From Isoetes taiwanensis (Eukaryota > Streptophyta > Lycopodiopsida > Isoetales > Isoetaceae): DNA of 64,000 bases. The number at the start of each line of letters is the position of its first letter. Within the stretch, counting starts at the first letter, position 1. The translations under genes were made by a program, and so were the position numbers. This document shows, piece after piece, positions 1 through 11,816 of the stretch. The stretch covers positions 1,948,611-2,012,610 of the forward strand of contig JAJEKV010000098.1 in NCBI GenBank assembly GCA_021234155.1. The letters run 5' to 3'. The notes below the pieces were generated by a model, which was given only the letters and a program-made list of their open reading frames with translations, did not search any database and was not told the origin of the DNA.

Positions 1-503
1 TATGGATGTGGAATAGAAGGAATCCACAGTATAGCCCTTACTTCAACAGTTAGGCTGAATTGCAACAATGGCATGTATTTCCAACTGGCATAACCAGTAG
101 TAAATCGAAAGGAACCAGTTCCTCCCATAATGGCCAACTCGCTCTTTTTTCCAGTTCCTTTATTGTCCCTTCCAGCAAGCAAAAATTGGCCTTTGAGTCC
201 AGCATTATCATATAAGATTGTTATAAAATATGTGGAGCTGTTAGTCGCCATGTCAGTAATGGCTACCCATCCTTGAGCCCTACCAAGATATTTAGTGGTT
301 TGATTATTTGCAACTGGCGTGATGACATCGTCAAATACAAAAATTGTACCAAATTGGACATTATTGGCACCTCCAACAATCACATTGCTGGTGTTTGGCG
401 CCCCTCCTTGAAAGTAGAATTTGAGCTTGATGAACTTGGCATTGCTACCTACTATAGATAGTAATATTACTACTATCAAAAGCTCAAAAGTAAAGCGCCC
501 CAT
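1..503 (-). CDS. Dirigent-family protein, 5' part, cut by window edge
   Basis: Reading the minus strand from the ATG at 503-501 gives an uninterrupted 167-codon frame to base 1, so the 3' end lies outside the window. The first ~22 residues are hydrophobic (ELLIVVILLSIVGSNA) and look like a secretory signal peptide. The mature part matches the dirigent family: a KLKFYFQGG start, then FGTIFVFDD and the hallmark GRAQGW near residues 50-80, NSSTYFITILY, and GGTGSFRFTTGYA near 130-145. Dirigent proteins are secreted beta-barrel proteins that steer stereoselective coupling of phenolic radicals in lignan and lignin chemistry; some only act in defence. Plant members are usually about 180-200 residues, so only about 20 residues should be missing. 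No intron is needed, as is usual for the family. The specific product cannot be told from sequence. Confidence 0.85.
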   Translation of the reverse strand, partial: MGRFTFELLIVVILLSIVGSNAKFIKLKFYFQGGAPNTSNVIVGGANNVQFGTIFVFDDVITPVANNQTTKYLGRAQGWVAITDMATNSSTYFITILYDNAGLKGQFLLAGRDNKGTGKKSELAIMGGTGSFRFTTGYASWKYMPLLQFSLTVEVRAILWIPSIPHP

Positions 504-1472
504 TTCACTACACAACAATGATCAACTATGATGAACAACAACAAGGATGCATTGCCATGTGAAATCTCTAAGCGTATCTATATAGAGGAGATATTTTATA
601 TCTTTTTTTATTTCCTTTCCTTGTACATATAAAAATAAAAAAGAGGAGTTTTTGATGCAAAGTTGTTGCTCATTATCATAAAATTTTAAAATCTTCAACA
701 TGGTTGATTGTACGAGGTCCTTCCAACTCTTTGCAATCGTTCTACCCTAATTTAGTAAAAAAGTGAATATAATATGTAAAGTTAGAATCCACATATATTT
801 AAAAACTAGTAATCCATTATGGCTTTTTCTATTTTAATTTTCTAGAGCATATTATTCAGTATTAAAGAGCAAATATTCCTCAATCATGGTATAGTTATAG
901 TTATTAGATTCTAACAAATCCTATTATTACTTTTAAAAATTATATCATCATCATACCATGTGGAAATAAGTAGTAGTGCGCATATAGTAGTTGGTGTAGA
1001 CGGGCCTTAGAACCAAGTTAATGCATTTTCTAAACATCTATATCCTTTAGTTAGCGAGGAAGTTCCAAGTAGTTATACTTTCATATCCCTTTGGGACATC
1101 CTTGTATGAATGTAGCAAAATAACTTGAGGGATCCTAGGTGAGAATTGATTTTTATTGTAGAAAAGCTCCTTTCTTAAAATCATTCTATGATGGTGAATC
1201 ATAATTGAACAAAAAAAACAAAAACAAGATGCTGCTGCATCGAGGGTTTGTCCTTTAGAAACACCTAGTATACTTTTTTGAGAAATTGTGGACAAAACAC
1301 AAAGCCTTGTAGGCTGCCAAATAAGTCGTATCCTACAACAAAATCACGTAAATCCTTCTTCAATAATATTTGACACAACCCCACTTAACACGTTGTTTGT
1401 TTACATTTTATGGGATGCTAATGAGATGAGGAATATGCTAGTTTCCCTGTGCATCAAAGCAAGCACTTAATG
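504..1472. other. AT-rich intergenic stretch
   Basis: This is the upstream region of the dirigent gene and the left flank of element A. A TATA-like run occurs near 578-602 on the gene side (tatatagaggag, ttttatatc). No convincing coding sequence or repeat unit was seen; the short open frames around 1047-1470 have no recognisable motifs. Confidence 0.5.
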
Positions 1473-1786
1473 TGTCATGAACCTACGTGAGAACAAGGAA
1501 AATATGCGGAAAATACGCAAGAAATACGCCAAGCTTGGCAAAGAATCTGATATATGAATAGGAATCAAGAGTACAATGGCCCGAAGAATAGCGGAAACAC
1601 GAGGACGAGGATGCCTAGAAGGCTCAGTGGCGGCGTTGAACCCAAATGGTTCGACAAGAAGGAGATGCCTCCTTATATATGTAAATAACGGTCGATTAAG
1701 CCACTCCAATGGATGAGATCATGCCAAGTGTTGCGCGTGGATGTAGGTTCTAGAATATTCTAGAACCTCCTGGAAACAACCCTGCA
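1473..1786 (-). repeat. 3' LTR of element A
   Basis: On the plus strand it starts TGTCATGAACC and ends CCCTGCA, matching the copy at 22081-22404 over almost its whole length, with small indels and mainly transition differences. It follows the chromodomain end of pol by about 130 bp, with a tRNA-like segment between. It carries the same heat-shock-like palindrome (1748-1765) as the partner LTR. Confidence 0.85.
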
Positions 1787-1820
1787 TATGAGAAAGACAT
1801 GAGGGAATGTCTTTAACAAA

Positions 1821-1894
1821 TGTTGGTAGGGCACTTGGCAAAGGTGTGTGACTCGCACCTGGAAGGTTGCGAGTTCAAGCCTTGCCTCGTGCAA
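1821..1894 (+). repeat. tRNA-like segment (possible SINE head)
   Basis: A TTGGTAGGGC stretch resembling a D-arm/A box is followed by an anticodon-arm-like inverted pair (AGGTG/CACCT) and a T-arm, GCGAG-TTCAAGC-CTTGC (stem pairs with one G-T), resembling a B box. The 5' acceptor stem is not convincing, so this is more likely a tRNA-derived SINE head than a working tRNA. It lies between the pol end and 3' LTR of element A. Confidence 0.35.
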
Positions 1895-1919
1895 CTACCC
1901 TTTCGCATCCGTGTGATGA

Positions 1920-4045
1920 CCGTCTTTTGTACATACGAGTATAATATTTGTATGGTTCCTATGGTCGCCACACCATTTGGGGCTGGAGTACTCAAACTTG
2001 GCTTATCCGGGTAATGTCGGTAAAACTCACTTAATTTTATCGGGAGCATTACTCGGTTTCTCGTGAGGCTCCTGGTTCTATCATTTGGCGAGTAACCTTC
2101 CCAATCGACAAAGTAATACAATCATCGACGAAGAAACTTGAAGTCCAGAATCTCTCGAACCTCGAACTCCTCATGATCATCAATTTTTACTAGTGGTGGC
2201 GTGAAGGAAGCGATCACGGGAAAGTCTCAATAAAAATATAAAATATTGGATGGAGCCGAACAAGCGGAGAGGGCTTTCGAGGGAATGCCACATTCTGATC
2301 TGGTGATCGATAATGACCAAAGCGATATAGTCAAACTTATTCGGGGGCGTGAGGTAGGGAGGTCCCTCGAAGAAGCGGAACAAAAGGACACCAACGTGAA
2401 ATTTAGGAGCTTCCTGCTGATACAAATCGATTATAATGCGATAACGTTCCTGTATTTCGGTGAAGATGATCTTTGAAGATCCGATTGAAGAGCCTGGAGT
2501 TTCTCAAGTCGAGACTCAGCATTAGGATTGACCAAGTCACCGGCAGCGATGCTAAGGGACCAACGAGGATGCTGACCAGAGTTTAGAAAGAACGGAGTCT
2601 GGCCAGTGGAAGCATATACTGAGTTGTTATAGGCAAATTCAGCTAATGGAAGATAATCGACCCAATTATCCTGCTGATAACTGATAAAGCACCTTAAATA
2701 TTGCTCCAGTCGATTAGTGCGCTCACTTTGCCCATTATTTTCGGATGATGACCCGGTGTCGATGGCGCGTCGATATGCAATAATTCAAAAAAAGTCGCTT
2801 CCAAAACCCAGCATGACGAGGCGGGTCCCTGTCGGTGACGATAGTATCGGGCAAGCCGTGAAGTCTGACTACTTCATGAAGAAGATGATGGTGACGTTAC
2901 AGGGAATAAAATGAGCCATCTTAGAGAAACGATCAACAACAACCATGATGGCATCATAACCCCGAGAGACTGACAACTCCGGAATAAAGTCTATAGAAAT
3001 GCTCTTCCAAGGTCCATCTGGTACCGGCAGTGGCTGAAGAAGGCCATGAGGAAGATGCCTTGGGACCTTCGCTGGACAGCAGATGTCACAGGATCGAATA
3101 AAAGCTTCGACAGAGTGACAAAGCCCAGGCCATCAATACTCTCGACTAATAAGTTCAAGAGTCTTGGCTACTCTAAAGTGTCCGGCCGTAGGTGAATCAT
3201 GGCAAGCCTGAAGAACCCGAAGCCTAGAAGCACCATCTGGCACATACAGAAGCCTATCATAGAACATGAGTCCATCTCGAACCTCAAAACGATCATAGTC
3301 TGATCGCATTTGCTGAGAAGATGATGCAGAGCCAAGGTGTGAGAATACATCTTGAGCCAATGGATCGGAGGGCAGAGATGCTCGGACAGACTCCAACAAG
3401 GCCGTATCATGAGGCCTCTCGAACAAAGTGAGGGTCTTAAGCTGGAACCGATCATGCCCTAGAATAACCTGTGATTGCTGGTCTAATGCATGATCACCTA
3501 GTTTGGGCTCAATGTATGAGCGTCGAGACAAGGCATCAGGCTTCCCTTGGAGGGATCGGGGCGGTGCTTGATCACAAAATCAATCCTAATAATACTTGAG
3601 TATGCCACCGGGCATGGGGCGATTGAGCACTTGAGAAGGCTGAAAATATTCTAGATTTCGATGATCATTGTAGACTATGACCTTATAAGGATATCCCTTG
3701 GAAGCGTCTCCACTCACGAGAGAATCCACTATAAGCCAACAACTCCTTGTCATAAATGGGATAGTTGATTTCGGCACGACTGAAACTTAGTGAGTGATAT
3801 GGATGCAATTCATGGTCATCCCCTCACGTGACAGGATCCACCAAAGCCAAAATCGAAGCATGAGCCCGACTCTATATGCCTCGCATGAGCAACATATGGT
3901 ATGGTAAAAGGTCTTTTCCATCCATTCAAATAACCGTCCTTAGCTGGCGTGGTGGGCAATCTTCATAATCCAGTAAAGCGGCGATTCCGTTTCCAAGAAC
4001 ATCTCGAGCGGATGAAGGTGTTTGCCACTCCAGCAAAGGTGCTCT
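1920..4045 (-). pseudogene. Element A pol, 3' part: RNase H, integrase, chromodomain
   Basis: Minus-strand reading begins at 4045 with LEWQTPSSARDV (end of RT), then RNase H pieces (RAEINYPIYDKELLA, DHRNLEYF near 3760-3640), the integrase zinc domain (CHDSPTAGHF near 3210-3180), integrase core remnants near 2990-2930 (GYDAIMVVVDRFSKMAHF), NNGQSERTNRLEQY near 2740-2690, and a C-terminal chromodomain (YFVDWEGYSPNDRT near 2115-2070). Several stops and frame changes interrupt it. In an intact element it would form the 3' half of the polyprotein. Confidence 0.8.
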
Positions 4046-4129
4046 TACTACCACCCCAATTTTGGGTCCACACCTAAAACAACAACGGGAACAAAAAGAC
4101 CACATGTCGTTGTTCCAAAAAATCTAACA

Positions 4130-4870
4130 TGTGGTTATGTGGAGGTGTGATTTATTAAGGAGGCGGTGTAGTTTTTATGGAGCTATAGTTTTTTTTTTTT
4201 TTTTTTTTTTTTTTGAAGGTGTGGTCTTTTTTTTTGGTGTCGTTTTTAAAAAGAAGTGTTGCTTATTTTTTTGAGGGGGTGTTGTGTTTAAGAAGGTGTT
4301 GTTTTTTGAGGTGTAGTTTATAACTAGGTGTAGTTTTTAAGTAGTCGTTTTTTATGGAAGTATAGTTTTTTGAAGTGTGGTTTATAAGGAGGTATAGTTT
4401 TTAAGTGGTTGTTTTTTTTTTTTAAAGTATGGTTTTACGAAGTGGTATGATTTTTTAATCGGGGTGTTGTTTTTTGAGGTGTAGTTTATAAGTTGGTGTA
4501 GTTTTAAATAGTTTTTTTTTAAAGAAGTATTGTTTTTTTGAAGTGTGGTTTATAAGCGGGTGTAGTTTTTAAGTGGATGTTTTTTAATGAAGTATGGTTT
4601 TCTGAAGTGGTGTAGTTTATAACTAGTGTAGTGTTTAAGAAGCTATTTTTAAGGAAATATGATTTTTTTTGGTGTGGTTTATATAACTAGGTATAGTTTT
4701 TACGTAGCTATTTTTTTTAAGTAAGTATGGTTTTTGAGGTGTGGTTTTAAGTAGGTGTAGTTTTTAAGTGGTTTTTTTTTTTTCTGAAGTGTGGTTTTGA
4801 AGTGGCGTGGTTTTTTACGCGACTATTTCTTAAGGAAGTATGGTTTTGAGGCTATTTCTTAAGCAAAGCA
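4130..4870. repeat. Left subterminal T/G-rich degenerate tandem repeats
   Basis: About 20 irregular units of the type gtgtggtttataaggtg / tagtttttaagtgg recur every 35-45 bp, alternating with poly-T runs. This is a non-coding, strand-asymmetric field next to the inverted-repeat terminus at 4046. Confidence 0.65.
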
Positions 4871-4963
4871 CCACCACACGGAATATTGTTTGTTGCTCAA
4901 CTTTGGGAATGTATCGTGTTGTTTTACATTCGCGAAAAAATAACTTCAATGGTTAGATCCAAC

Positions 4964-5330
4964 CACTACAAAGAGAAACGGCATTTTTGTCGGAAAAATC
5001 GTCCGACTGTCTAGAGATTTTTGCCCTCGTCTGGTGGCGAGGAGCGTTACTAACGATTACTATTTTGATGCTTTTCACGGCGATACTCGTCGGACATATC
5101 GTCACATAAATCGTCCGGAAGCCTTGACGGGTTAAGCGTCGGAATATCGCGTCGAAATTTGCGTCGGGTTCATTTGTCCCAATTTGCGTCGAAAAAAGCG
5201 TCGAGAATTTGCGTCGAGAATAATCAGCTTCGAAAAATCGTCGGATATAACGTCGGATATATCATCGATTTTGCCTCGGACTATTAAATGGATATTGCAT
5301 CGGACTAATCGTCGGATGGTGCTTTCTAGG
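4964..5330 (+). mobile_element. Isolated CACTA (En/Spm-type) terminus with subterminal repeats
   Basis: CACTACAAAGAGAAACGGC at 4964 matches the familiar plant CACTA terminus (CACTACA followed by GAAA). The next 350 bp contain more than a dozen copies of a gtcgga/cgtcgg hexamer-like motif, the expected subterminal transposase-binding repeats. No matching inverted end was found, so this looks like a truncated element inside the larger one. Confidence 0.55.
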
Positions 5331-5957
5331 CTATTACAATTTTAGTTATAACATTTGATTGAACAATATATTTTAGATGAAATTTGATGTTACACAAAGC
5401 TCCTCGATCTGTCTAATAATGTATTATTTAATTAAGCTTGATTTAGTTCCGGGAGGGGGGTGGAATTAATTTCCATCCCTAGCTAGTATTGTCCTTTATT
5501 GGCCGTCAGATTGGGGCACCTTCCGGAAGCACCGGTATTGAGTCAGCATGGGGTCAAATTGACCCCATTAAATAGGAACGCCCCTGCCACAACACCATGG
5601 CTTCATCAAGTATACAACACAAGAGCTTCTTCAACGGGCCTCAAATAGAACAAAGCTGACCTGACACAAAATAAGAGTTGGCTTACCGGATTCAAGCGTC
5701 AAACGCTTTTGAATGCCACAATTTCTCTTTCTCTGTGGCAGGCAGATGGGGTTCGGCTGGTGTTTAAATGGGTTATGGGAAATACTCCAATTGTTATACA
5801 TACTCTAATATGCTAATGGAAGGAAGCGCTAAACTGGGATCAAACTCAAAAGGTCCCTGTTTTGATGAAGGCAAGCTCTCATATAGATTCTGCATTTTCC
5901 TTGCAAAGTTAGCATCTTCTTTCTTCAGAAGCCAATCTGAACACAAAAAAGCATCAA
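5331..5957. other. Non-coding stretch inside the TIR element
   Basis: No domain, repeat or splice-consistent frame was seen. The copia remnant follows at about 5958. Confidence 0.4.
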
Positions 5958-6683
5958 GCATGCAGGTTTGCCAAACTTCCTTTGGGAAGAAGCAGTAAAG
6001 ACTGCTGTGCTAGTGCAAAATGCTTTGCCAACCAAAAGTCTGGAAGGTATGTGCCCAGAATTCTTATGGTCAAGAAGTATGCCTAACTTTGAAAATTATA
6101 AAGCATATGGCTGCCTGGGATACATTCGAAAGGTTACAGAATGTACAATCCAGAAAGAAGAAACATCATAGTGAGCAGAGATGTGACTTTTGTAGAAGAA
6201 GAATTATACAGGCCAAGGTCTATAAGCAAAGTGGAGATTAAGTCAAAAATAGTAGAACCCTGCAATACAAATGTAAATGATATGGCAGATTTGGATGACA
6301 AGGTGGATAAGAATGCACAAAGCTTGGAAACAAATCTTAAAGATGCATGCAATGATGAGGAAATTGACAATGTTGAAGACAATAACAATAATGCAGAAAA
6401 TCATGAAATGGTGGAGCATGAAATGGAAAAACAGAAAAGGAGGTCTGAAGGTGAAAGATTAATGGAAGATGCAAACTTTGACACCGGACTTTATGGCGAA
6501 ACGAAAAATGGCGGGAGTTCTAGGTTGCGCTTACATGAGAAGGATCCTGAAGCACTCATAATTATGCGAGACAGTGTTCCCGAAACCTTTGATGAAGCCG
6601 TGAGCGACATAGAGGCAAATAGATGGAGGGAAGCCATGAATGAAGAGATTAATTCCTTTAACGGACATCTACCTATGAATTAG
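5958..6683 (+). pseudogene. Copia (Ty1) integrase-RT linker remnant
   Basis: The plus strand reads GLPNFLWEEAVKTAV, then KAYGCLGYI, a frame change near 6140, NPERRNIIVSRDVTF (end of integrase) and PETFDEAVSDIEANRWREAM, which is the start of a copia RT. Only this ~240-residue junction segment survives; it has no LTRs, gag or RT core. The spacer is unusually Asp/Glu/Asn-rich. It sits inside the 11 kb TIR element. Confidence 0.75.
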
Positions 6684-7601
6684 TTGACTTGCCTATGGAT
6701 TTGGGTTCAGGTATTGGTTATCGAGTGTTTCTTGCTTTGCTTTACAGTAACAACGAGCTTAAGCATTAGTCCTGTTTACATTGCAGGTTACATACGTGTT
6801 TTTGCTGGGCAAGATCTCTTCCGGTGATTTCACTGATTATATAAGGTAAAATAGCATTCATAAGTTATTCAATCAAATGACCATGACAGTGTCTGCCTGC
6901 AAACAAAATCCCTGCAATAGCTCAGTCATGGTCTCTTCGCTTAGAATTCCCTTTTGATTTCTGTCCGCTTTGAGTTCTCTTCGCTCAGAGTTCCCCTTCC
7001 TATTACGAAACAAAAAGATGAGCCAGTTCCCTTCAGTGATTCTAACCGAAATAACAGAGTTTGGATCTATAGGCCATCCCGAACGATTCCAAACAGTCTT
7101 GCTACTGCAAAAGGTGCTCTTGACTTCTAATTGCCACACTGGGAGGAGGATAAATCCAAACCCCATTCTGTCAGTTCCTATTGCTTCGCATCTTCAACTG
7201 CAACTTCTCGACCATGTCCCACGTGCAAACGACCAAAACTCGACCTCCATAACGTAAACCCTACAATAATCTAGCAACACACAGGGTTTACGTTTTCAGA
7301 GGCCATATCCTAGTCAGATTCGACCAGGATCTTGCACAATGTCATCACGTAGAGGGAGGGCGTTGACGCCATAAGACAGACCCTTAAAACCTTCTGGAAG
7401 CAGTTCGCCCCAAAGGTCCTCTCCCGAAGGCCCCTGGCCACGGACGGGCAACTGTCCCACTTCGGAGCTTTGAACTGGCTCTGCCAATGGACTCAAAACG
7501 TCGGCATTACCCTGGGGACCAAGTTTCGCGGGCAGAAGACCACCCCTTCTCCAAGAAATGCCAAACTAGCTCATGTTCAACACGTTCGTAGTAAATTGGC
7601 C
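6684..7601. other. Unassigned sequence inside the TIR element
   Basis: Open frames on both strands between 6873 and 7257 show no family motif. The stretch 7315-7560 is more GC-rich than its surroundings and could be a captured fragment, but no identity could be assigned. Confidence 0.35.
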
Positions 7602-7938
7602 TAGGAGGTGGTTGTGGCAAGGCCACGGGAAGTGATATTTAATCCAGATTTAATGGGAGCTATTTTGGCTCCACCTCTACAGAATTCTAACATTGCTACG
7701 GAGCATGGTGATGGTTGGAAAAGTGTTACACTTAAGAAGGCAGCTAGGAAGAAGCGATCCTCAGCAGTCATGGATGAGTTAAAGCGCGTTATACTAAATG
7801 ATTATCTGAGATGAACATGTAGCTTTGCATAGAGGGACATTTTCTCCCTTTGCGTTTTAAACCTATCTCTCACCTTTTTGTACTTATTTCTCTGATTGGT
7901 AATGGTATTTATCTCTCGTCCTTCAAAAAAAAAAATCA
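7602..7938 (+). pseudogene. Unrecognised retroposed-looking ORF with A-rich tail
   Basis: A 68-codon frame (7608-7814) ends in the basic run KKAARKKRSS and DELKRVILNDYLR. About 110 bp of T-rich 3' sequence is followed by a run of A residues at 7927-7937, as in a retroposed copy or a LINE 3' end. No known domain is recognised and it may not be functional. Confidence 0.25.
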
Positions 7939-10900
7939 TCGTCCTCATACTGAATGGTTCCATAGTTCACATTGAAAACTACTTAGAACCTATACTGAGT
8001 AAGTTTTTAGCAATTGCTTTTTCTAAAATGGAACATGAACATTAAATAATTTCAACAATGTGCTTTCAATCTTCAATTTTGATAATGAAGGCACATAAAG
8101 ATGTTTGTCGTGTTCAAGTAGTTCAGAAAAGCACAATGTAGACCTGGCTTGCATTTGTTTGATTGAACCTACATTGACAGAACAGAACTACAAGTCTCTT
8201 GTTGTGCGAAGTAGGCAATGTTACGCTTCTAGTTTCTACAATAAGCTAATTAGGAGATTGGATATGCGTAATTATCAAAACGACATTGGGGTATAACAGG
8301 ACAGACACCATATAAACATGTAGGTGCATCCATGGCGATTTGTTAAGCGGTCTATATTGTGACATTGAGGAAGATTTAAACAGCCAATAGTGAGATCCGG
8401 GATTGCCAACATGCGGTTGTGTGCTTGCCATCACCAACACATGAATTCATAGTAGAAAAGAATGGTATCTTGCTTGAGCATCATACTTATTGTTTGGGCC
8501 ATTTGGTCGCTCTGGGATTCAGATGGATTGGTTGACTTTCCCAAGTGCAGCCTTCTTCTGGCCCTGCATTTTAGTTCCTTATGGCTATGACATTGAAGCT
8601 TCAATAAACGTACTGCCAGATTTTCCTTAGAGACATAATAAAACAGGGTGTTAGTCTTCTTACTATTCAGTTGGAATCTTTATGTTTCGTTTCGAGTTTT
8701 CGCCTGCCGGGATTGGGGCATGGGTTGATGCTCCATGGAAAAAAGGGGCATCATGGGATGGGGGCATTGGATGGTGATGGTGGCTTATATATACGGCGCT
8801 CGAATACAAGACAAGAAATTTATCGCGGCGGCCAAGGCCGCCGCGAACATTTCTCTTCACCAACTTCGTTACACCCAGATTTTATAGACCATTTTGTGAT
8901 CATTGACATGCATGTTTAGTGTTGGCCTAATAGAACCGGAGCATCATTTCTTCTTTTCTTTTCTGCTTGCAAAAAATGTCCGGGAAAAACATGCGTTAAG
9001 CTTTAGAGCTTCACATTTCTTACCACCTGGACATCCCTATCGGACATTCCCAATTATATGTTGCGAAAGCATGCAATAAATTGGTTCAAAGCTTTATGTC
9101 ACATAGTTAAAAACCTCATGGAATTGAATGCTCGAACGTTATAAAATGAGGGATATAAAAACGTTGTGGACGTAACAAAATGACAATGCCCATGCCATCT
9201 CACAATTTAGATAATTAATATTATTGCCACCTCACATAATGCACTCAAGTTTATTGCCACCTCACTAACTTATTTAATAAAGGATAAGCTTATAATCAAT
9301 GCATTGCCACTCGTACATGGCCATCATTACAACATCCATGGCCATCATGGCCACCAAATGGGAGGCAATTATGAGCCAATGGCATCTAATGTGCAACCTC
9401 ACTGCAAGAGCCTAGATGCAATATTTCATATGCTTACGTAGCGAAGATTCTCTTAAATACCTTCACTCTAGTGGCTATGACACAACACTACTATAAAATT
9501 TCATTGCCCCAAAAATTGGGGGCTTTAAAAAAAAATAAATACGACGATATTTTTTAGATTTTCTCAAGATTAAAAGGGTTATTGATGAAAAAGGCTTGCA
9601 ACTAACATGATATTACCGTGGCCAATAAGCTAAATTCAATTTTTGAGCGTGCTCAATCACCTGTGTAAGTGGCACAAACGCAATTAACTTTTAAAGTAAA
9701 ACTGGTTGTCATTTAATCATTGTTTTCAACAGGCGAAGCAAATGCCTCAAAACATAATAAACCTCAATAGGCCTAGGGAAGGCAAGATTAGTTATTTTCC
9801 AACGTAGAGTCAAAAGCACTTGTTAAACATAACTCTTATTTAATTATCTGGGAAGGTAAAAAGGTGTGTTGAAAGCAAAGCAAGAAGACATGAAGTGAGC
9901 GAGATCACCTTTCCCAAAATCAAAGCCCAAATAAAATGCAGAAACACAATGATGAAAAATTTGGAATTTTCACCGTTTGATGATTACATAGAATGAGCTT
10001 GGACCATCATAGTATTACAGGAGCATGGGCACATTCCACTTCTTATTAGCCCCTTATGTGTTGAAAGTGGTCAGTTCACACATACAATATCCCCTTTGTG
10101 CCAAATGAGCACGATCTTTGTACATGCCATACTTGCATCTGGATGACCCAATATGAGGAAAAAATAGGTCCTCAATACAATATTTATTGCAGAGAAGCAA
10201 AATGATTTGCGAAATTAAGTAGTAAATGCAACATGATAGGCTTCGAAACATAGTTAACTAGGCATATTTACCTCGTGCTCGATTTTTCAAAGGTTTGCAT
10301 TCACCTGAGCTATAGTTGCAAATGCACAACATTGAAGCGCCCAATGACAACGAGCATTTCCAGCAAAATGGATCCCCAAATAAACGTGCAAAGGTAAAAT
10401 CGCCCAATGCCCTGCACATGTCTATCTACACAAAATTTCTACATTAGTATAACATGTCGTAAAAGGTAAAAGGGTAGATAGAAATTTGGGTTCATTTTGT
10501 ATCCGCTATTGCGAGATCAATTTTAAAAGTACTGGATAAAACTTAAATAGATGTCTTTTAAAGATCTTAACGTCCATTGCATTTAGAACACGAAGCATAA
10601 CATCCACCATTTCAAAGCACGAGAACACTAGAATAATCAAAGAGAACGGGTTTCACTACCTTCACGATAACGAAGAAGCTAAAGGGAACAATGGGCTTGC
10701 GCTTGGGCAACTTCACCACCTCCACTTCAAGATCCACCGCATCTTTTCAAATGTGCAAAAATAATCTGCGAAAGAATCATAGTTCAAAATACATGGAGAT
10801 CATAGCTCCAAGCATATCTAGACATTTATAGTGGCATAAGGAACTTCGTACTTAACATTTAAAAAGAAACGTCATGAAGAGTTTGAACATGCCTTGCATT

Positions 10901-11749
10901 TGGAAATAGGAAATAACCAAGCAATATAAGCATCAGTATTAGATTGCATTCTATAATCCTCAAATTAAAACTGCAAGACCTGCAACATAATCAAATCTAG
11001 TGTCCAACATTTAAACAAATTTCAAACATCAAGATAATCTAGTAGCCCACATCAAAAAACTGTAACCTCGCATCAAAGCAGTGCTTAGGATGCTCATTTG
11101 CCTAAGATTTAACTACAAAATATACTTAGCAACTTAGCATATTTGTTGTACAACACATTGTATTCCTTACATAAAAAGCTAGTGCAATCCTGCTCCATCT
11201 GCAGCCTGCCACCTAGTGCAGAAAATTCAGAGATACATATGCATCAAAGATGTTTATGACAGAAACAAAACAAAGGAAATAACAAGGGTAAGGACGTTTA
11301 TGACACAAATAAAACAAAAGGAATATACCTTTCTGAAAAGAAGGCCCTTTGGCATAAAGTTGCAAATGTCAGCTTATGCAGCTCCTCGAATATTTCCAAG
11401 TATACCTAAACAATGGAAAACAAAATTAGGTAATGTATGTTTGTAAAAAATGCATGCAAATGCCTACACAATGTTTTGGCAAATGCCTTTAGAAAGTCTC
11501 TAGAAAATGTACTTTTCATCATGAAGTTGAGCAAATGTATTGCAAGACTGGTTTTAGAATTTGATCATACTTGCAGCAGTAAGAATCTAGCATGTTGGAA
11601 CATATTTTACAGGAATGATGCATCGCAAAAAAAGAGGGAATGATTGATAAATACAGTAAAAAGATTATATGATTACTGTTATGAGCTCCCAATACAAACA
11701 TACTAATTGAACATTAATTATTACGGGAATAAACCTGAATGATGACATG
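7939..11749. other. AT-rich interior of the TIR element
   Basis: Apart from the palindrome at 8824 no feature is firmly supported. A CACTACTATAAAA string at about 9486 could be another degenerate CACTA-type end. A minus-strand exon-like block near 10743-10670 (acceptor, then frame DLEVEVVKLPKRKP, donor GTAGTG) is open but does not join in phase to neighbours. Confidence 0.35.
8824..8845. repeat. GC-only palindrome, copy 1
   Basis: CGCGGCGGCC-AA-GGCCGCCGCG is a perfect inverted repeat with a two-base loop. Its flanks (acaagaaa-ttat before, aacatttctctt after) are themselves roughly inverted. The same block occurs at 32397-32418. Confidence 0.7.
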
Positions 11750-11816
11750 TTCGCAACAAGCATTTCCCACTTGAACTCCGGCCTGGCAAATATGGGATCA
11801 AAATGCACTCTCTGAT
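11750..11816 (-). pseudogene. Alpha-tubulin N-terminal fragment
   Basis: The minus strand reads RECILI, then, after a single inserted base, HICQAGVQVGNACCE. This aligns with the start of alpha-tubulin at about 17 of 20 positions, including the highly conserved QAGVQVGNAC of the nucleotide-binding N terminus. The expected start codon is ATC, one base from ATG, and the similarity stops after NAC-CE. It is therefore a short broken copy, probably captured by the surrounding TIR element. No further tubulin exons were recognised nearby. Confidence 0.6.

Noticed and set aside
11335-11402. Exon-like block (VYLEIFEELHKLTFATLC) as a second tubulin exon
   Set aside because: It does not resemble tubulin and does not join in phase with the 11750-11816 fragment.
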